In this document: one piece after another, positions 9,024 through 16,884 of the stretch
Position numbering within the stretch: the first letter of the stretch is position 1
Layout of the letters: every line of letters starts with the position of its first letter
Source: Flavobacterium aeripolare
GTDB lineage: Bacteria; Bacteroidota; Bacteroidia; Flavobacteriales; Flavobacteriaceae
Length of the DNA stretch: 64,000 nt
NCBI RefSeq assembly: GCF_013294025.1
Contig: NZ_JABSNL010000005.1
Coordinates: 62,001 to 126,000, forward strand
Reading direction: 5' to 3'
Position numbers and translations under genes: made by a program
Notes under the pieces: generated by a model
What the model was told of the DNA's origin: nothing
The model's database searches: none
The model's input: only the letters and a program-made list of their open reading frames with translations

Positions 9024-9584
9024 TTATTCTTGATTTAATTTCCTGATTACTTTTGCAGGATTCCCCACTGCCAATGAATTTTCAGGAATATCCTTCGTTA
9101 CAACAGATCCCGCACCAATTACCGATCCTTTTCCAATTGTAATTCCGGGACAAATCACCGTATTGCCACCAATCCAGCAATCGTCGCCAATGGTTATGGG
9201 CAAGGCGCTTTCGAGTGTGCGACGCAATTCGGCCTCGAGTGGGTGTGTAGCCGTGTACAATTGCACATTGGGCGCAAAAAACACATTCGAACCAATAACC
9301 ACCGGCGCACAGTCCAACACCACGCAATTCACGTTGAAGTAGACATTCTCGCCACAAGAAATGTTGTACCCATAATCACAGTGAAAAGGTGGCTCAATAT
9401 ATAAGTTCGCACCTGCATTTGGAATTAGTTCCTTGATGATTTCGCGTGCTTTTTTGGTGACACGATATTCGGTAACATTCAATCGGTGCAACAAGTTTTT
9501 GGCACGTCGGCGGTCTTTAACTAGGGTTGCGTCACCCGCATTGTAATAGTCGCCCGCAATCATTTTATCTTTTTCTGTCTTCAT
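9024..9584 (-). CDS. Sugar O-acetyltransferase (maltose/galactoside acetyltransferase family)
   Basis: 186 aa; N-terminal Mac domain (EKDKMIAGDYYNAGD...) followed by a left-handed beta-helix of hexapeptide repeats (for example IGDDCWIGGNTVICPGITIG). The catalytic His sits in YTATHPLE, as in LacA/Maa/NodL. It transfers acetyl from acetyl-CoA to a sugar hydroxyl in the cytosol. A representative 60-nt line (9181-9240) has 35 G/C, far above the neighbouring DNA, so this gene and the VOC gene may be recently acquired. It is the first gene of the two-gene operon. Confidence 0.9.
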   Translation of the reverse strand: MKTEKDKMIAGDYYNAGDATLVKDRRRAKNLLHRLNVTEYRVTKKAREIIKELIPNAGANLYIEPPFHCDYGYNISCGENVYFNVNCVVLDCAPVVIGSNVFFAPNVQLYTATHPLEAELRRTLESALPITIGDDCWIGGNTVICPGITIGKGSVIGAGSVVTKDIPENSLAVGNPAKVIRKLNQE

Positions 9585-9856
9585 TCTTTACTTTTATATT
9601 TGGGCATGCCCTACGGTCGGGTTATCCGCTATATCTTTTTTGGGGCATAAAAAGCCCCAAAAAAGGATGCCGCTACTACCCCTCATGCAAAACGCCTTGG
9701 TAAATAATTGTATTTAGTTGCAAATATAAACCAAAATTATAGTTGTAACAGTTCTGTACTCAAATCAAAAAAGTAGCTAATCAACAATTGTATCAGCGCA
9801 AATCTGCAAAATCTGCGTGCTAACAACTTATTTTTTTTTATCGCCTGCAAAAACGG
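9585..9856. other. Non-coding stretch between the acetyltransferase and TonB receptor genes
   Basis: Holds a REP-like dispersed element (9602-9689) and AT-rich filler. No gene was recognised. The adjoining 9857-9949 holds the 46-bp repeat and the receptor promoter. Confidence 0.6.
9602..9689. repeat. REP-like dispersed element, copy A
   Basis: Hairpin TTTTTTGGGGC (9636-9646) / GCCCCAAAAAA (9654-9664) flanked by GGGCATGCCCTACGGTCGGG on the left and GGATGCCGCTACTACCCCTC on the right. Related, more degenerate copies lie at 25831-25913 and 48890-48965. This style of element is common in intergenic DNA of Flavobacterium genomes. It could also terminate the acetyltransferase or upstream transcripts. 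Confidence 0.65.
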
Positions 9857-9902
9857 CAACAACTCATCCTCAAAAATCAACAGTTCGGTTTCTTTAAATT
9901 TT
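9857..9902 (+). promoter_or_regulatory. 46-bp duplicated upstream element, copy 1 (TonB receptor)
   Basis: Identical over 46 bp to 12825-12870. It contains an imperfect 9-bp direct repeat, CAACAACTC (9857-9865) and CAACAGTTC (9878-9886), at a 21-bp pitch. ACAGTTCGG (9880-9888) fits the LytTR half-site consensus [TA][AC][CA]GTTN[AG][TG]. It ends 19 nt before the -7 box TACTTTTG. Probably an activator site; the binding protein is inferred. Confidence 0.65.
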
Positions 9903-9921
9903 TCTGCTTCTAGCGTGCTAG

Positions 9922-9929
9922 TACTTTTG
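9922..9929 (+). promoter_or_regulatory. -7 promoter element of the TonB receptor gene
   Basis: TACTTTTG fits the Bacteroidetes TAnnTTTG element, 20 nt before the ATG. No TTG-type -33 element is visible at the usual distance, consistent with activator dependence. Confidence 0.55.
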
Positions 9930-9949
9930 GAGTATCAAAATCAAACCAA

Positions 9950-12109
9950 ATGAAATCAATCGCAACAACTATCATTTTATTTTTTAGTAGTTTTCTTTTT
10001 GCTCAAGCTACCCTTTCAGGAAAAGTAGTCGACAAAAAAGGAAATCCAATCGCGGGTGCCAACATTTACAGCGATGGCACATATGATGGTGCTACTTCTA
10101 ATGCAAAAGGACAATTTTCGTTCAGCACAACAGTAACTGGGGAACAAGTTCTAGTGGCTAGTTTTCTAGTTTACGAAACCTCCAAAACAGCAATTGATAT
10201 TGCTAATTATCAAGACAAAACAATCGTTTTAAAAGAAAGCTCCAATACATTAGATGCTGTAGTCATTTCTGCAGGAGTAATGGAATCTGGAGACAAAGCT
10301 AGGGTTGCAATGCTAAAACCTTTAGATATTGTTACTACTGCTGGTTCAGCTGGAAATATAATTGCTGCACTGCAAACTTTGCCGGGAACCCAAAGCGTAG
10401 GCGAGGACGGCCGACTTTTTGTACGAGGTGGTGAAGCCAACGAAACCCAAACATTTGTTGACGGAATTAGAGTGGCGCAACCTTATAATGCGACCATTGT
10501 CAACGTACCCACACGAGGACGTTTTTCTCCCTTTTTATTTAGCGGAATCGCATTTTCTACCGGTGGTTATTCAGCCGAATATGGCGAAGCACTGTCCAGT
10601 GTTTTACTTTTAAATACAGAAGATAACCCCGATCAAAACAAAACCGAGATTTCCGTGATGACGGTTGGACTAGGAGTTGGACACACTCAAAAATGGAGCA
10701 AAAGTTCCTTAAGTGTCAACACCTCTTATGTGAATTTAGCACCCTACCAAGCTGTGATTCCGCAAAACGTAGAGTGGAACAGTCCTTTTCAATCCTTATC
10801 GGGAGAAACCGTCTACCGATACAATTTCAATAACGGAATTCTGAAAGTCTATGGCGCATTCGATGCTTTGAGAATGGATATCAATCAGGAAAATATAAAT
10901 GGTCCAGATAAAATTAGAATCGGCTTGAATAACAATAACTTTTATTTCAATAGTTCTTATAGTGGCCATTTTGGAACGGGATGGAAAATAGTGAGCGGGT
11001 TGAGTTATGGCTACAGTAAAAACCAAATAGGACTAAACTTGGACAAAGTGGCTAACGATGAAAATGCAGCTCATTTTAAAACGAAACTTAAAAAACGATT
11101 TTCAAATGCCTTTACGCTTTCGTTTGGAGCAGATTATTTCATTACCAAATTCGATGAAAATTTCACGCTCAATTTAGGTTCAATAAAAACAAACGGCTAC
11201 AATTCAAATATTGCTGCAGCCTACACCGAAGCCGATATTTTGTTTTCGAAAAAAATAGCAGCCAAAGTCGGTTTTCGAGTATCAAATAATAATTTGCTTG
11301 ATGAAACATCACTATCTCCACGAATTTCAATGGCGTACAAAGTGGCGAAAAACAGCCAGTTTTCATTGGCATACGGAGATTTCACGCAAAGTCCAAGTGT
11401 GGATTATATTAAATATTCAAAATACCATCAATTTGAAAGTGAGAAAGCTTCACACTATATTCTTAATTTTCAATACAGCAAGGACAAACAAACATTACGT
11501 GCCGAAGCCTATTACAAAAGCTACAACAATTTGGTCAAATACGATACGCCAACAATTGCATACAATTCAGTATTTAACAATTTGGGATCAGGTTATGCCA
11601 AGGGACTGGATCTGTTTTGGAGAGATGGGAAAAGCGTGAGAAATCTAGAATACTGGCTTTCCTATTCCTATATTGATAGTCAAAGAGATTACAAAAATTT
11701 TCCTTCTGAAGTGACGCCTGGTTTTGTTGCCAACCACAGTTTGTCATTGGTTACCAAATATTTTATCACCGACTGGCGTTCACAAGTGGGTTTTACAAAT
11801 TCGTTTAGTTCAGGTCGTCCGTACAATAATCTAAATGAAACCCAGTTCATGAACGGGAATACAAAAGCGTACAATAGTCTCAGCTTTAATTGGGCCTACT
11901 TAATTAGCCCGCAAAAAATTCTGTATTTCTCTGCCTCAAATGTTCTAGGGACGCAAAATGTTTTTGGATACGAATATGCAAATAGTCCTGATCTCACAGG
12001 TACGTATACGAGACGCGCCATCACACCCACAGCAGATCGCTTCTTTTTTATCGGTTTCTTTTGGACCATTAGCAATGATAAAAAGGACAATCAGTTGAAG
12101 AATTTGTAA
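9950..12109 (+). CDS. TonB-dependent receptor with carboxypeptidase-D regulatory-like N-domain
   Basis: 719 aa with a signal peptide (MKSIATTIILFFSSFLFAQA). Residues about 20-95 are a CarboxypepD_reg-like domain (LSGKVVDKKGNPIAGANIYS), then a plug domain (NIIAALQTLPGTQSVGEDGR, LFVRGGEANETQTFVDGI) and a 22-strand-type beta-barrel ending in an aromatic-rich strand (RFFFIGFFWTI). It is an outer-membrane importer; the substrate is unknown and no SusD partner is present. The identical 46-bp upstream element shared with the TPR-like gene, and the LytS/2TM/LytTR genes downstream, suggest it is a target of that sensory system. Confidence 0.88.
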   Translation: MKSIATTIILFFSSFLFAQATLSGKVVDKKGNPIAGANIYSDGTYDGATSNAKGQFSFSTTVTGEQVLVASFLVYETSKTAIDIANYQDKTIVLKESSNTLDAVVISAGVMESGDKARVAMLKPLDIVTTAGSAGNIIAALQTLPGTQSVGEDGRLFVRGGEANETQTFVDGIRVAQPYNATIVNVPTRGRFSPFLFSGIAFSTGGYSAEYGEALSSVLLLNTEDNPDQNKTEISVMTVGLGVGHTQKWSKSSLSVNTSYVNLAPYQAVIPQNVEWNSPFQSLSGETVYRYNFNNGILKVYGAFDALRMDINQENINGPDKIRIGLNNNNFYFNSSYSGHFGTGWKIVSGLSYGYSKNQIGLNLDKVANDENAAHFKTKLKKRFSNAFTLSFGADYFITKFDENFTLNLGSIKTNGYNSNIAAAYTEADILFSKKIAAKVGFRVSNNNLLDETSLSPRISMAYKVAKNSQFSLAYGDFTQSPSVDYIKYSKYHQFESEKASHYILNFQYSKDKQTLRAEAYYKSYNNLVKYDTPTIAYNSVFNNLGSGYAKGLDLFWRDGKSVRNLEYWLSYSYIDSQRDYKNFPSEVTPGFVANHSLSLVTKYFITDWRSQVGFTNSFSSGRPYNNLNETQFMNGNTKAYNSLSFNWAYLISPQKILYFSASNVLGTQNVFGYEYANSPDLTGTYTRRAITPTADRFFFIGFFWTISNDKKDNQLKNL

Positions 12110-12118
12110 AGCAGGTAA

Positions 12119-12415
12119 TTACAATTGTAGGGAATCTGGGTTTTGTCTTGTATCGTAAAGTCGCAAAACTTTTATCCTTGAATTAGTCTCTCTATAATAA
12201 AGCGTATTTTGTTTAGTTATCACACATTTTCTTATCTGGAACTCTGTATTTATAAAAGGAAATTACTTTGGGTTATTTCGAATTAAATCAATGCAGAAAT
12301 CTAATTTATTGATAAATTGAGTGCACACATTTTTATTCCATCGAATTTCTAAATAATCAAGAATTTTCGCAAAATCATCTTCTGCAAGAGACGACCATTT
12401 GATGGTTCTACGCAT
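12119..12415 (-). pseudogene. RelE/ParE-type toxin, inactivated by an internal stop codon
   Basis: Frame from ATG 12415 (MRRTIKWSSLAEDDFAKILD) reads through a TAA at 12263-12265, after NNPK, and continues in the same frame with FPFINTEFQIRKCVITKQ and a tail ending TLYYRE...IKVLRLYDTRQNPDSLQL, stopping at 12119-12121. That is a complete ParE-like toxin of about 98 codons with one nonsense codon; a single base change (for example TTA to TAA) would explain it. The truncated product lacks the C-terminal strand with the conserved RKC and YYR segments. The start overlaps the antitoxin stop by 8 nt, as usual for type II toxin-antitoxin pairs. Confidence 0.85.
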
Positions 12416-12650
12416 GCTTTTTTCTGAATTTGTCCATGATGGATTGATGGTCAATACCTTCTGATGAATCCAATTCTTCAATGGCTTCTAATAAACCACT
12501 TTGTTGCATTTGCGATAATGAATTCCATTCTTCGGTGTCATTTTCTTTATTTAGAAAATTAAAAAGCAAGCCATAAACTTGTTCCAATTTGGATTGATCC
12601 AAAGTGTCGATTTCTCGGAATAGTTTTAGTTTTATTTCGGCTGTACTCAT
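12408..12650 (-). CDS. Type II toxin-antitoxin system antitoxin (ParE partner)
   Basis: 80 aa acidic protein of the small helical antitoxin type found before ParE-like toxins in Bacteroidetes. It has an N-terminal stretch (AEIKLKLFREIDTLDQSKLE) and a C-terminal tail (ESSEG-like SSEGIDHQSIMDKFRKKHA) expected to wrap the toxin. The stop overlaps the toxin start by 8 nt, so translation is coupled. The gene is intact although the toxin is broken, the stable end state for a decaying pair. It is inserted on the minus strand between the TonB receptor and the TPR-like gene. Confidence 0.75.
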   Translation of the reverse strand: MSTAEIKLKLFREIDTLDQSKLEQVYGLLFNFLNKENDTEEWNSLSQMQQSGLLEAIEELDSSEGIDHQSIMDKFRKKHA

Positions 12651-12824
12651 GAGGATGTTTTTATCAAATTTACAAAAAAATCAATTGAATAACTAAAGTA
12701 TCTAAAACATTACAATCTGAAAAAGAATATCTAATAGAGGTTCATCTGCAACGAGTTTTTATTACTACCACAAATCAAAATCTTAGTAATTCAGAAACTA
12801 AGCATCTCAGCTACTTTAAAAAAA

Positions 12825-12870
12825 CAACAACTCATCCTCAAAAATCAACAGTTCGGTTTCTTTAAATTTT
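12825..12870 (+). promoter_or_regulatory. 46-bp duplicated upstream element, copy 2 (TPR-like gene)
   Basis: Exact copy of 9857-9902: direct repeat CAACAACTC (12825-12833) / CAACAGTTC (12846-12854) at 21-bp pitch and a LytTR-like half-site at 12848-12856. It ends 19 nt before the -7 box at 12890, the same distance as in copy 1, although the 19-nt spacers differ in sequence. Confidence 0.65.
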
Positions 12871-12889
12871 ATTCGGAAATAAACAATCC

Positions 12890-12897
12890 TATTTTTG
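12890..12897 (+). promoter_or_regulatory. -7 promoter element of the TPR-like gene and signalling operon
   Basis: TATTTTTG matches TAnnTTTG, 45 nt before the ATG at 12943. No -33 TTG is visible at normal spacing. Confidence 0.55.
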
Positions 12898-12942
12898 AAT
12901 AAGAAATCAATACACAATCAATTATCATAAAAAATAGAAATC

Positions 12943-13584
12943 ATGAAAAAAATTATCATCACCATCGCATTAAGTATCGTTACATTTATCTCAGCGCAAA
13001 GCCAACAAGTTCCAACTGGAGGACAATACGAACAAGGAATGGGTAAAGCTTTCGGACTTTGGAAAAAAGGAAAAAATACCGAGGCTTCGGATTTATTCGA
13101 AAGAATCGCCGCTGCTGAACCCACCAAGTGGTTGCCCAATTATTACGTAGCTTTGGTAAATACAACTGCAGCTTTTGGCATCAAAGACAAGGAGAGTATT
13201 AATGCACTGCTTTTAAAAGCACAAAATGCACTGGATCTTGAAATGACAAAAGACCAGAACAATGCCGAACTTTATGTGATGCAAGCCATGATTAATACCG
13301 CTTGGATTGTGTATGACCCAATGACAAACGGACAAAAATTATCTGGACCAACAATGGGATTGTATGCAAAAGCAGAAGCATTAGCACCGAATAATCCAAG
13401 AGTAGTGTTCTCAAAAGCAGAGTTCGAAATTGGAAGCGCTTCTTTCTGGGGGAAAGATACCAAACCAATGTGCGCACAAATTGACAAAGCCATTGCACTT
13501 TTTGCTACTTTTAAACCAGAAACAGTTTTCGCTCCAAATTGGGGATTAGACAGAGCAGTAGAAGCTCAAAAAAAATGCAAATAA
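12943..13584 (+). CDS. Exported TPR-like protein, function unknown
   Basis: 213 aa with a signal peptide (MKKIIITIALSIVTFISAQS). The mature part is alpha-helical with TPR-like pairs (KAFGLWKKGKNTEASDLFER, then YVALVNTTAAFG and LYVMQAMINTAWIVYD). No catalytic motif is seen. It lies 9 nt before the LytS-type kinase and shares its upstream element with the TonB receptor, so it is probably a periplasmic partner of the same uptake or signalling system. The assignment as TPR is from helix pattern only. Confidence 0.75.
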   Translation: MKKIIITIALSIVTFISAQSQQVPTGGQYEQGMGKAFGLWKKGKNTEASDLFERIAAAEPTKWLPNYYVALVNTTAAFGIKDKESINALLLKAQNALDLEMTKDQNNAELYVMQAMINTAWIVYDPMTNGQKLSGPTMGLYAKAEALAPNNPRVVFSKAEFEIGSASFWGKDTKPMCAQIDKAIALFATFKPETVFAPNWGLDRAVEAQKKCK

Positions 13585-13593
13585 TTATAGAAA

Positions 13594-14940
13594 ATGAATC
13601 CAAGTAGATTTTTAAAAGAACTCCCAAGAGCACATCTTATTTCGTTTTTAATATTTATTGTCTTGGTAACTATTCCGGTTTTGAATGGCGGAACAATAAC
13701 ATTCGATACACATTTGAAAGTCAATTTTTTCTACACGATGTTGTATGGGATGGTTTTATATTACGGTAATGCTATTCTCTATATATTTCTAGATTCGTTT
13801 TTTGAAAAAGGAAGGTATAGTTTAAAAAGAGTTATTGTAGGTTTCTCAACTTCTTTCGTTCTTACTTTATTTCTAATTTTATTATTGCGAATATTTGAAG
13901 ATGTAATCATCGAAGAAAGTACTTTGACGGATTTTTTTCAAAATGAATCTGCTTCTAACTATGTAGTAGCTTCTGTAGTAACATTTGTGGTCTTACTAGG
14001 TATTCATGGCTTGTATTTCTATAAAGCATACAATGAAAACAAGGTAAAAGAACAGAAGATTATTGCGGGAACGGCATCGGCTAAATTCGAAAGTTTAAAA
14101 AACCAAATCGATCCTCATTTCCTTTTTAATAGTTTGAATGTATTGAGTTCGTTGATTGAAGAAAATCCCGAAAATGCACAGCGTTTTACAACTTCATTGT
14201 CTAAGATTTACCGATATGTTTTGGAGCAAAAAGACAAAGATTTAGTCTCGGTAGAGGAGGAGTTGGCCTTCGCCAAAACGTACATGAACTTACTAAAGAT
14301 GCGATTTGAAAACAGTTTGTTTTATGAATTGCCTGATAATAATAATAATAATCCAGAAGCCAAAGTGGTGCCGCTATCCTTACAGTTGTTACTGGAAAAT
14401 ACAGTAAAGCACAATGTGGTTAGTGAAAAGCGTCCTTTACACATCAGGATTTACCTGAAAGAAGGGTATTTGATAGTCGAAAATGATTTTCAAAAGAAAG
14501 AAGTATTACAAAATAGACGAGGTGTAGGCTTGCAAAATATCATCAATCGATACGGCTTAGTTACTAATAGAAAAGTACTTATTGAGCAAACGGATAGAGT
14601 ATTTGCAGTCAAAATACCAGTATTAACAAAACAAATTTCAACCATGGAATCAACAGCAGATCATAGCGAAAAAAATGCTTATTATAGAGCAAAGAAAAGA
14701 GTTGAGGAACTTAAAGGATTTTATGGTAATCTTATATCATATTGTTGCGTAGTTCCTATAATTATTTTTATTAATTTGAGATTCTCTCCACAATTTCATT
14801 GGTTCTGGTTTTCTGTTGGAGGTTGGGGTTTTGGAGTCATTATGCATGCTTTTAAAGTGTTTGGGATCAACCCAAACTGGGAAGAACGAAAAATTCAAGA
14901 GATTTTGAATAAGTCTGATAATAATAAAAAATGGAAATAA
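13594..14940 (+). CDS. LytS-type sensor histidine kinase with C-terminal 2TM domain
   Basis: 448 aa. Four N-terminal membrane helices (about residues 14-150) are followed by a His_kinase (LytS/YehU) domain with NQIDPHFLFNSLN, in which His175 is the phospho-acceptor, then an HATPase region (LLLENTVKHNVV; RRGVGLQNIINRYG). Unusually the protein continues after residue 350 with a complete 2TM domain (YYRAKKRVEELKGFYGNLIS ... NPNWEERKIQEIL), the same family as the three small proteins encoded next. Downstream the LytTR regulator is the expected phosphotransfer partner. The 2TM gene start overlaps its stop. Confidence 0.9.
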   Translation: MNPSRFLKELPRAHLISFLIFIVLVTIPVLNGGTITFDTHLKVNFFYTMLYGMVLYYGNAILYIFLDSFFEKGRYSLKRVIVGFSTSFVLTLFLILLLRIFEDVIIEESTLTDFFQNESASNYVVASVVTFVVLLGIHGLYFYKAYNENKVKEQKIIAGTASAKFESLKNQIDPHFLFNSLNVLSSLIEENPENAQRFTTSLSKIYRYVLEQKDKDLVSVEEELAFAKTYMNLLKMRFENSLFYELPDNNNNNPEAKVVPLSLQLLLENTVKHNVVSEKRPLHIRIYLKEGYLIVENDFQKKEVLQNRRGVGLQNIINRYGLVTNRKVLIEQTDRVFAVKIPVLTKQISTMESTADHSEKNAYYRAKKRVEELKGFYGNLISYCCVVPIIIFINLRFSPQFHWFWFSVGGWGFGVIMHAFKVFGINPNWEERKIQEILNKSDNNKKWK

Positions 14941-15269
14941 TGATAGAGACAAATCAGAACAGCGATATACAAAATCATAGCTTTGAGCTAGCAAGAAATA
15001 AAGTCCAAAAATTAAAGACTTTCTACATACATTTTATAATTTATTTGATTGGATTAAGCTTTTTTATTTTGAAAGAATATTTTAAAATTGGATTTACTGT
15101 TTTTCCATTCAATCAGCTGAACTCCTTTGTTATGGCTATTTGGACAGTTGCTTTTTTAATAACCTTGGTTGATACGGTGGTGAGTTTTGTATTATTTGGA
15201 AAAAAATGGGAAGATCAAAAATTAGCGCATTTTATGAAGGCAAGTAATAAAACTCAAAAATGGAAATAG
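14940..15269 (+). CDS. 2TM domain-containing protein
   Basis: About 109 aa if started at ATG 14940, which overlaps the kinase stop as TAATG; ATG 14931 is an in-frame alternative. Two membrane helices separated by a short loop are bracketed by a charged N-terminal helix (ELARNKVQKLKTFYIHFIIY) and a GKKWEDQKL tail, the 2TM family (PF13239) layout. The function is unknown; proteins of this family cluster with LytS/LytTR genes in Bacteroidetes. It is the most divergent of the four 2TM units here. Confidence 0.82.
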   Translation: MIETNQNSDIQNHSFELARNKVQKLKTFYIHFIIYLIGLSFFILKEYFKIGFTVFPFNQLNSFVMAIWTVAFLITLVDTVVSFVLFGKKWEDQKLAHFMKASNKTQKWK

Positions 15270-15271
15270 TC

Positions 15272-15583
15272 ATGGAAAATAAATATGTTAACGAAGATCG
15301 CTATTACAAAGCTAAAAAGCGCGTCGATGAGATAAAAGGATTTTACGGCAATTTGATCAGTTATATTGCTATTAATTCATTTCTCATAGTTCTTAATTTA
15401 ACGACATCACCTGAGTATCTATGGTTTCTTTGGCCTTTACTATGTTGGGGTGTAGGAGTTTTTATTCATGGAATGGTGACATTCCGTTTTATGCCGTTTC
15501 TAGGTAAAGATTGGGAAGATAAAAAAATCAAGGAATTTCTAGAGAAAGAAAAACAAAACGGGCCTAAAAGAAATTGGCAATAA
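15272..15583 (+). CDS. 2TM domain-containing protein
   Basis: About 103 aa from ATG 15272 (MENKYVNEDRYY); ATG 15260 is an in-frame alternative overlapping the previous gene by 10 nt. It is very close in sequence to the C-terminal domain of the kinase: YYKAKKRVDEIKGFYGNLIS and a WEDKKIKEFL tail. This implies that the kinase's tail arose by fusion with, or duplication of, this gene. Two membrane helices; inner-membrane location inferred. Confidence 0.85.
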   Translation: MENKYVNEDRYYKAKKRVDEIKGFYGNLISYIAINSFLIVLNLTTSPEYLWFLWPLLCWGVGVFIHGMVTFRFMPFLGKDWEDKKIKEFLEKEKQNGPKRNWQ

Positions 15584-15599
15584 CATAAATAATAATAAG

Positions 15600-15953
15600 A
15601 TGAGACGATATAGACGCAGTAAATATGATAATTATATAGTTGATGAGAATAATCCAGATGCGCGTTACAATATGGCGTATAAAAGAATGAAAAGAATTAA
15701 AGGGTTTTATATTCATTTATTGATTTATGTTCTAATAAATGGGTATAATCTTACTTCAATTTTTAATCATAGCAGTATTAATGAAGGCGTCTTCTTAAGA
15801 TGGGAAACATGGAGCACGCTGGTCTTTTGGGGAATTGGACTAGCGGCACACGGTTTGTCTGTTTTTGGAGGAGATTTATTTTTTGGTGCAAACTGGGAAG
15901 AAAAGAAAATTCAAGAGTTTATAGATAAAGATGCGGCTACAAAATGGGAGTGA
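15600..15953 (+). CDS. 2TM domain-containing protein
   Basis: 117 aa with a longer basic N-terminus (MRRYRRSKYDNYIVDENNPD) before the 2TM domain: YNMAYKRMKRIKGFYIHLLI, two membrane helices, and a final NWEEKKIQEFI. Third free 2TM protein of the operon. It starts 16 nt after the previous gene and lies 53 nt before the LytTR regulator. Confidence 0.85.
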   Translation: MRRYRRSKYDNYIVDENNPDARYNMAYKRMKRIKGFYIHLLIYVLINGYNLTSIFNHSSINEGVFLRWETWSTLVFWGIGLAAHGLSVFGGDLFFGANWEEKKIQEFIDKDAATKWE

Positions 15954-16006
15954 TTTTTGTAGGAAAAGCAATTTTAAGTTAACTACTAATTAATAAATTT
16001 TTCAAA

Positions 16007-16762
16007 TTGAAAACTATAATAATTGAAGACGAAAAACCAGCTGCAAGATTGTTGCAACGCAAACTCGAAAAGCTACAAATAAAGGTCGACATACTGTTGC
16101 ACTCTGTTGAGGAAGCGATCGAGTGGTTTACCAAAAACGAGCATCCAGATTTGATATTTTTAGACATCCAATTGTCGGATGGTTTGTCTTTTGAAATATT
16201 CGAAAAAATCGAAATTAAAAGTGCTGTAATTTTTACCACAGCCTATGACGAATTTGCATTACGAGCATTCAAATTAAACAGTATTGACTATCTTTTAAAA
16301 CCCATTGATGAGGATGATTTAATTATGGCAGTTGCCAAATATAAAGATCGGGTACCTAAAAAAGAAAAACTGCAACTGGACTTTGATGAAATTAAAAAGG
16401 TGCTTGCCAATCCATTTGAAAAAGAATTCAAAAAAAGGTTTACTGTAAAAATTGGACAACATTTAAAAGTGATAGGAGTGGAGGAGGTAGAGTGTTTTTA
16501 TAGTGAGAACAAAGGAACCTATCTTCACACATTTGATAATCGAAATTACCTAATTGAGACGACTCTGGAAATCTTAGAACAGGAATTAGATCCTCAGAAA
16601 TTTTATAGAGTAAGCCGCAAATTTATTGTTCCAATTGCCGCAATTAAAGAAATTGTCTTATATAGCAATTCTAGATTAAAAGTAATTTTGCCTTCGTATA
16701 ATGAGGAGGATGTTGTGGTGAGTAGGGAGAAGGTTTCTCAATTTAAAGACTGGATAAACTGA
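16007..16762 (+). CDS. LytTR-family response regulator
   Basis: 251 aa. Receiver domain at residues 1-120 (IIIEDE acidic pocket, LIFLDIQLSDG with the phospho-acceptor Asp, TTAYDEFALRAF, and K in DYLLKPID), followed by a LytTR DNA-binding domain (FTVKIGQHLKVI ... FYRVSRKFIVPIAAI). The start is a TTG at 16007: the reading frame closes upstream without any ATG, and the sequence from the TTG (KTIIIEDEKPAA) is the normal receiver N-terminus. It is the partner of the LytS-type kinase. LytTR proteins bind paired 9-bp direct repeats, like those in the two 46-bp elements of this locus. Confidence 0.9.
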   Translation: MKTIIIEDEKPAARLLQRKLEKLQIKVDILLHSVEEAIEWFTKNEHPDLIFLDIQLSDGLSFEIFEKIEIKSAVIFTTAYDEFALRAFKLNSIDYLLKPIDEDDLIMAVAKYKDRVPKKEKLQLDFDEIKKVLANPFEKEFKKRFTVKIGQHLKVIGVEEVECFYSENKGTYLHTFDNRNYLIETTLEILEQELDPQKFYRVSRKFIVPIAAIKEIVLYSNSRLKVILPSYNEEDVVVSREKVSQFKDWIN

Positions 16763-16791
16763 TAGTAAATAGGATCAGTTAAATACATAAA

Positions 16792-16863
16792 AAAGCGGTT
16801 TCAAAAAGTGTGGTTTTCTGTTTTCTTCAAAACAAAAAATGACGTTCTTTTTAAAACCGCTTT
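16792..16863. terminator. Bidirectional terminator between the LytTR and CsbD genes
   Basis: Ten-bp arms AAAGCGGTTT (16792-16801) and AAACCGCTTT (16854-16863) separated by a long T-rich loop. It is placed between convergent genes. Confidence 0.6.
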
Positions 16864-16884
16864 CTATTTCTAACTGGCATTGTT

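Noticed and set aside
9082..9357. 91-aa minus-strand open frame inside the acetyltransferase gene
   Set aside because: It overlaps a clear hexapeptide acetyltransferase in another frame; it is open only because this DNA is GC-rich.
12263..12481. A 72-aa protein starting at 12481
   Set aside because: The first 22 codons are out-of-frame antitoxin sequence; the toxin starts at 12415 and the end is a nonsense codon.
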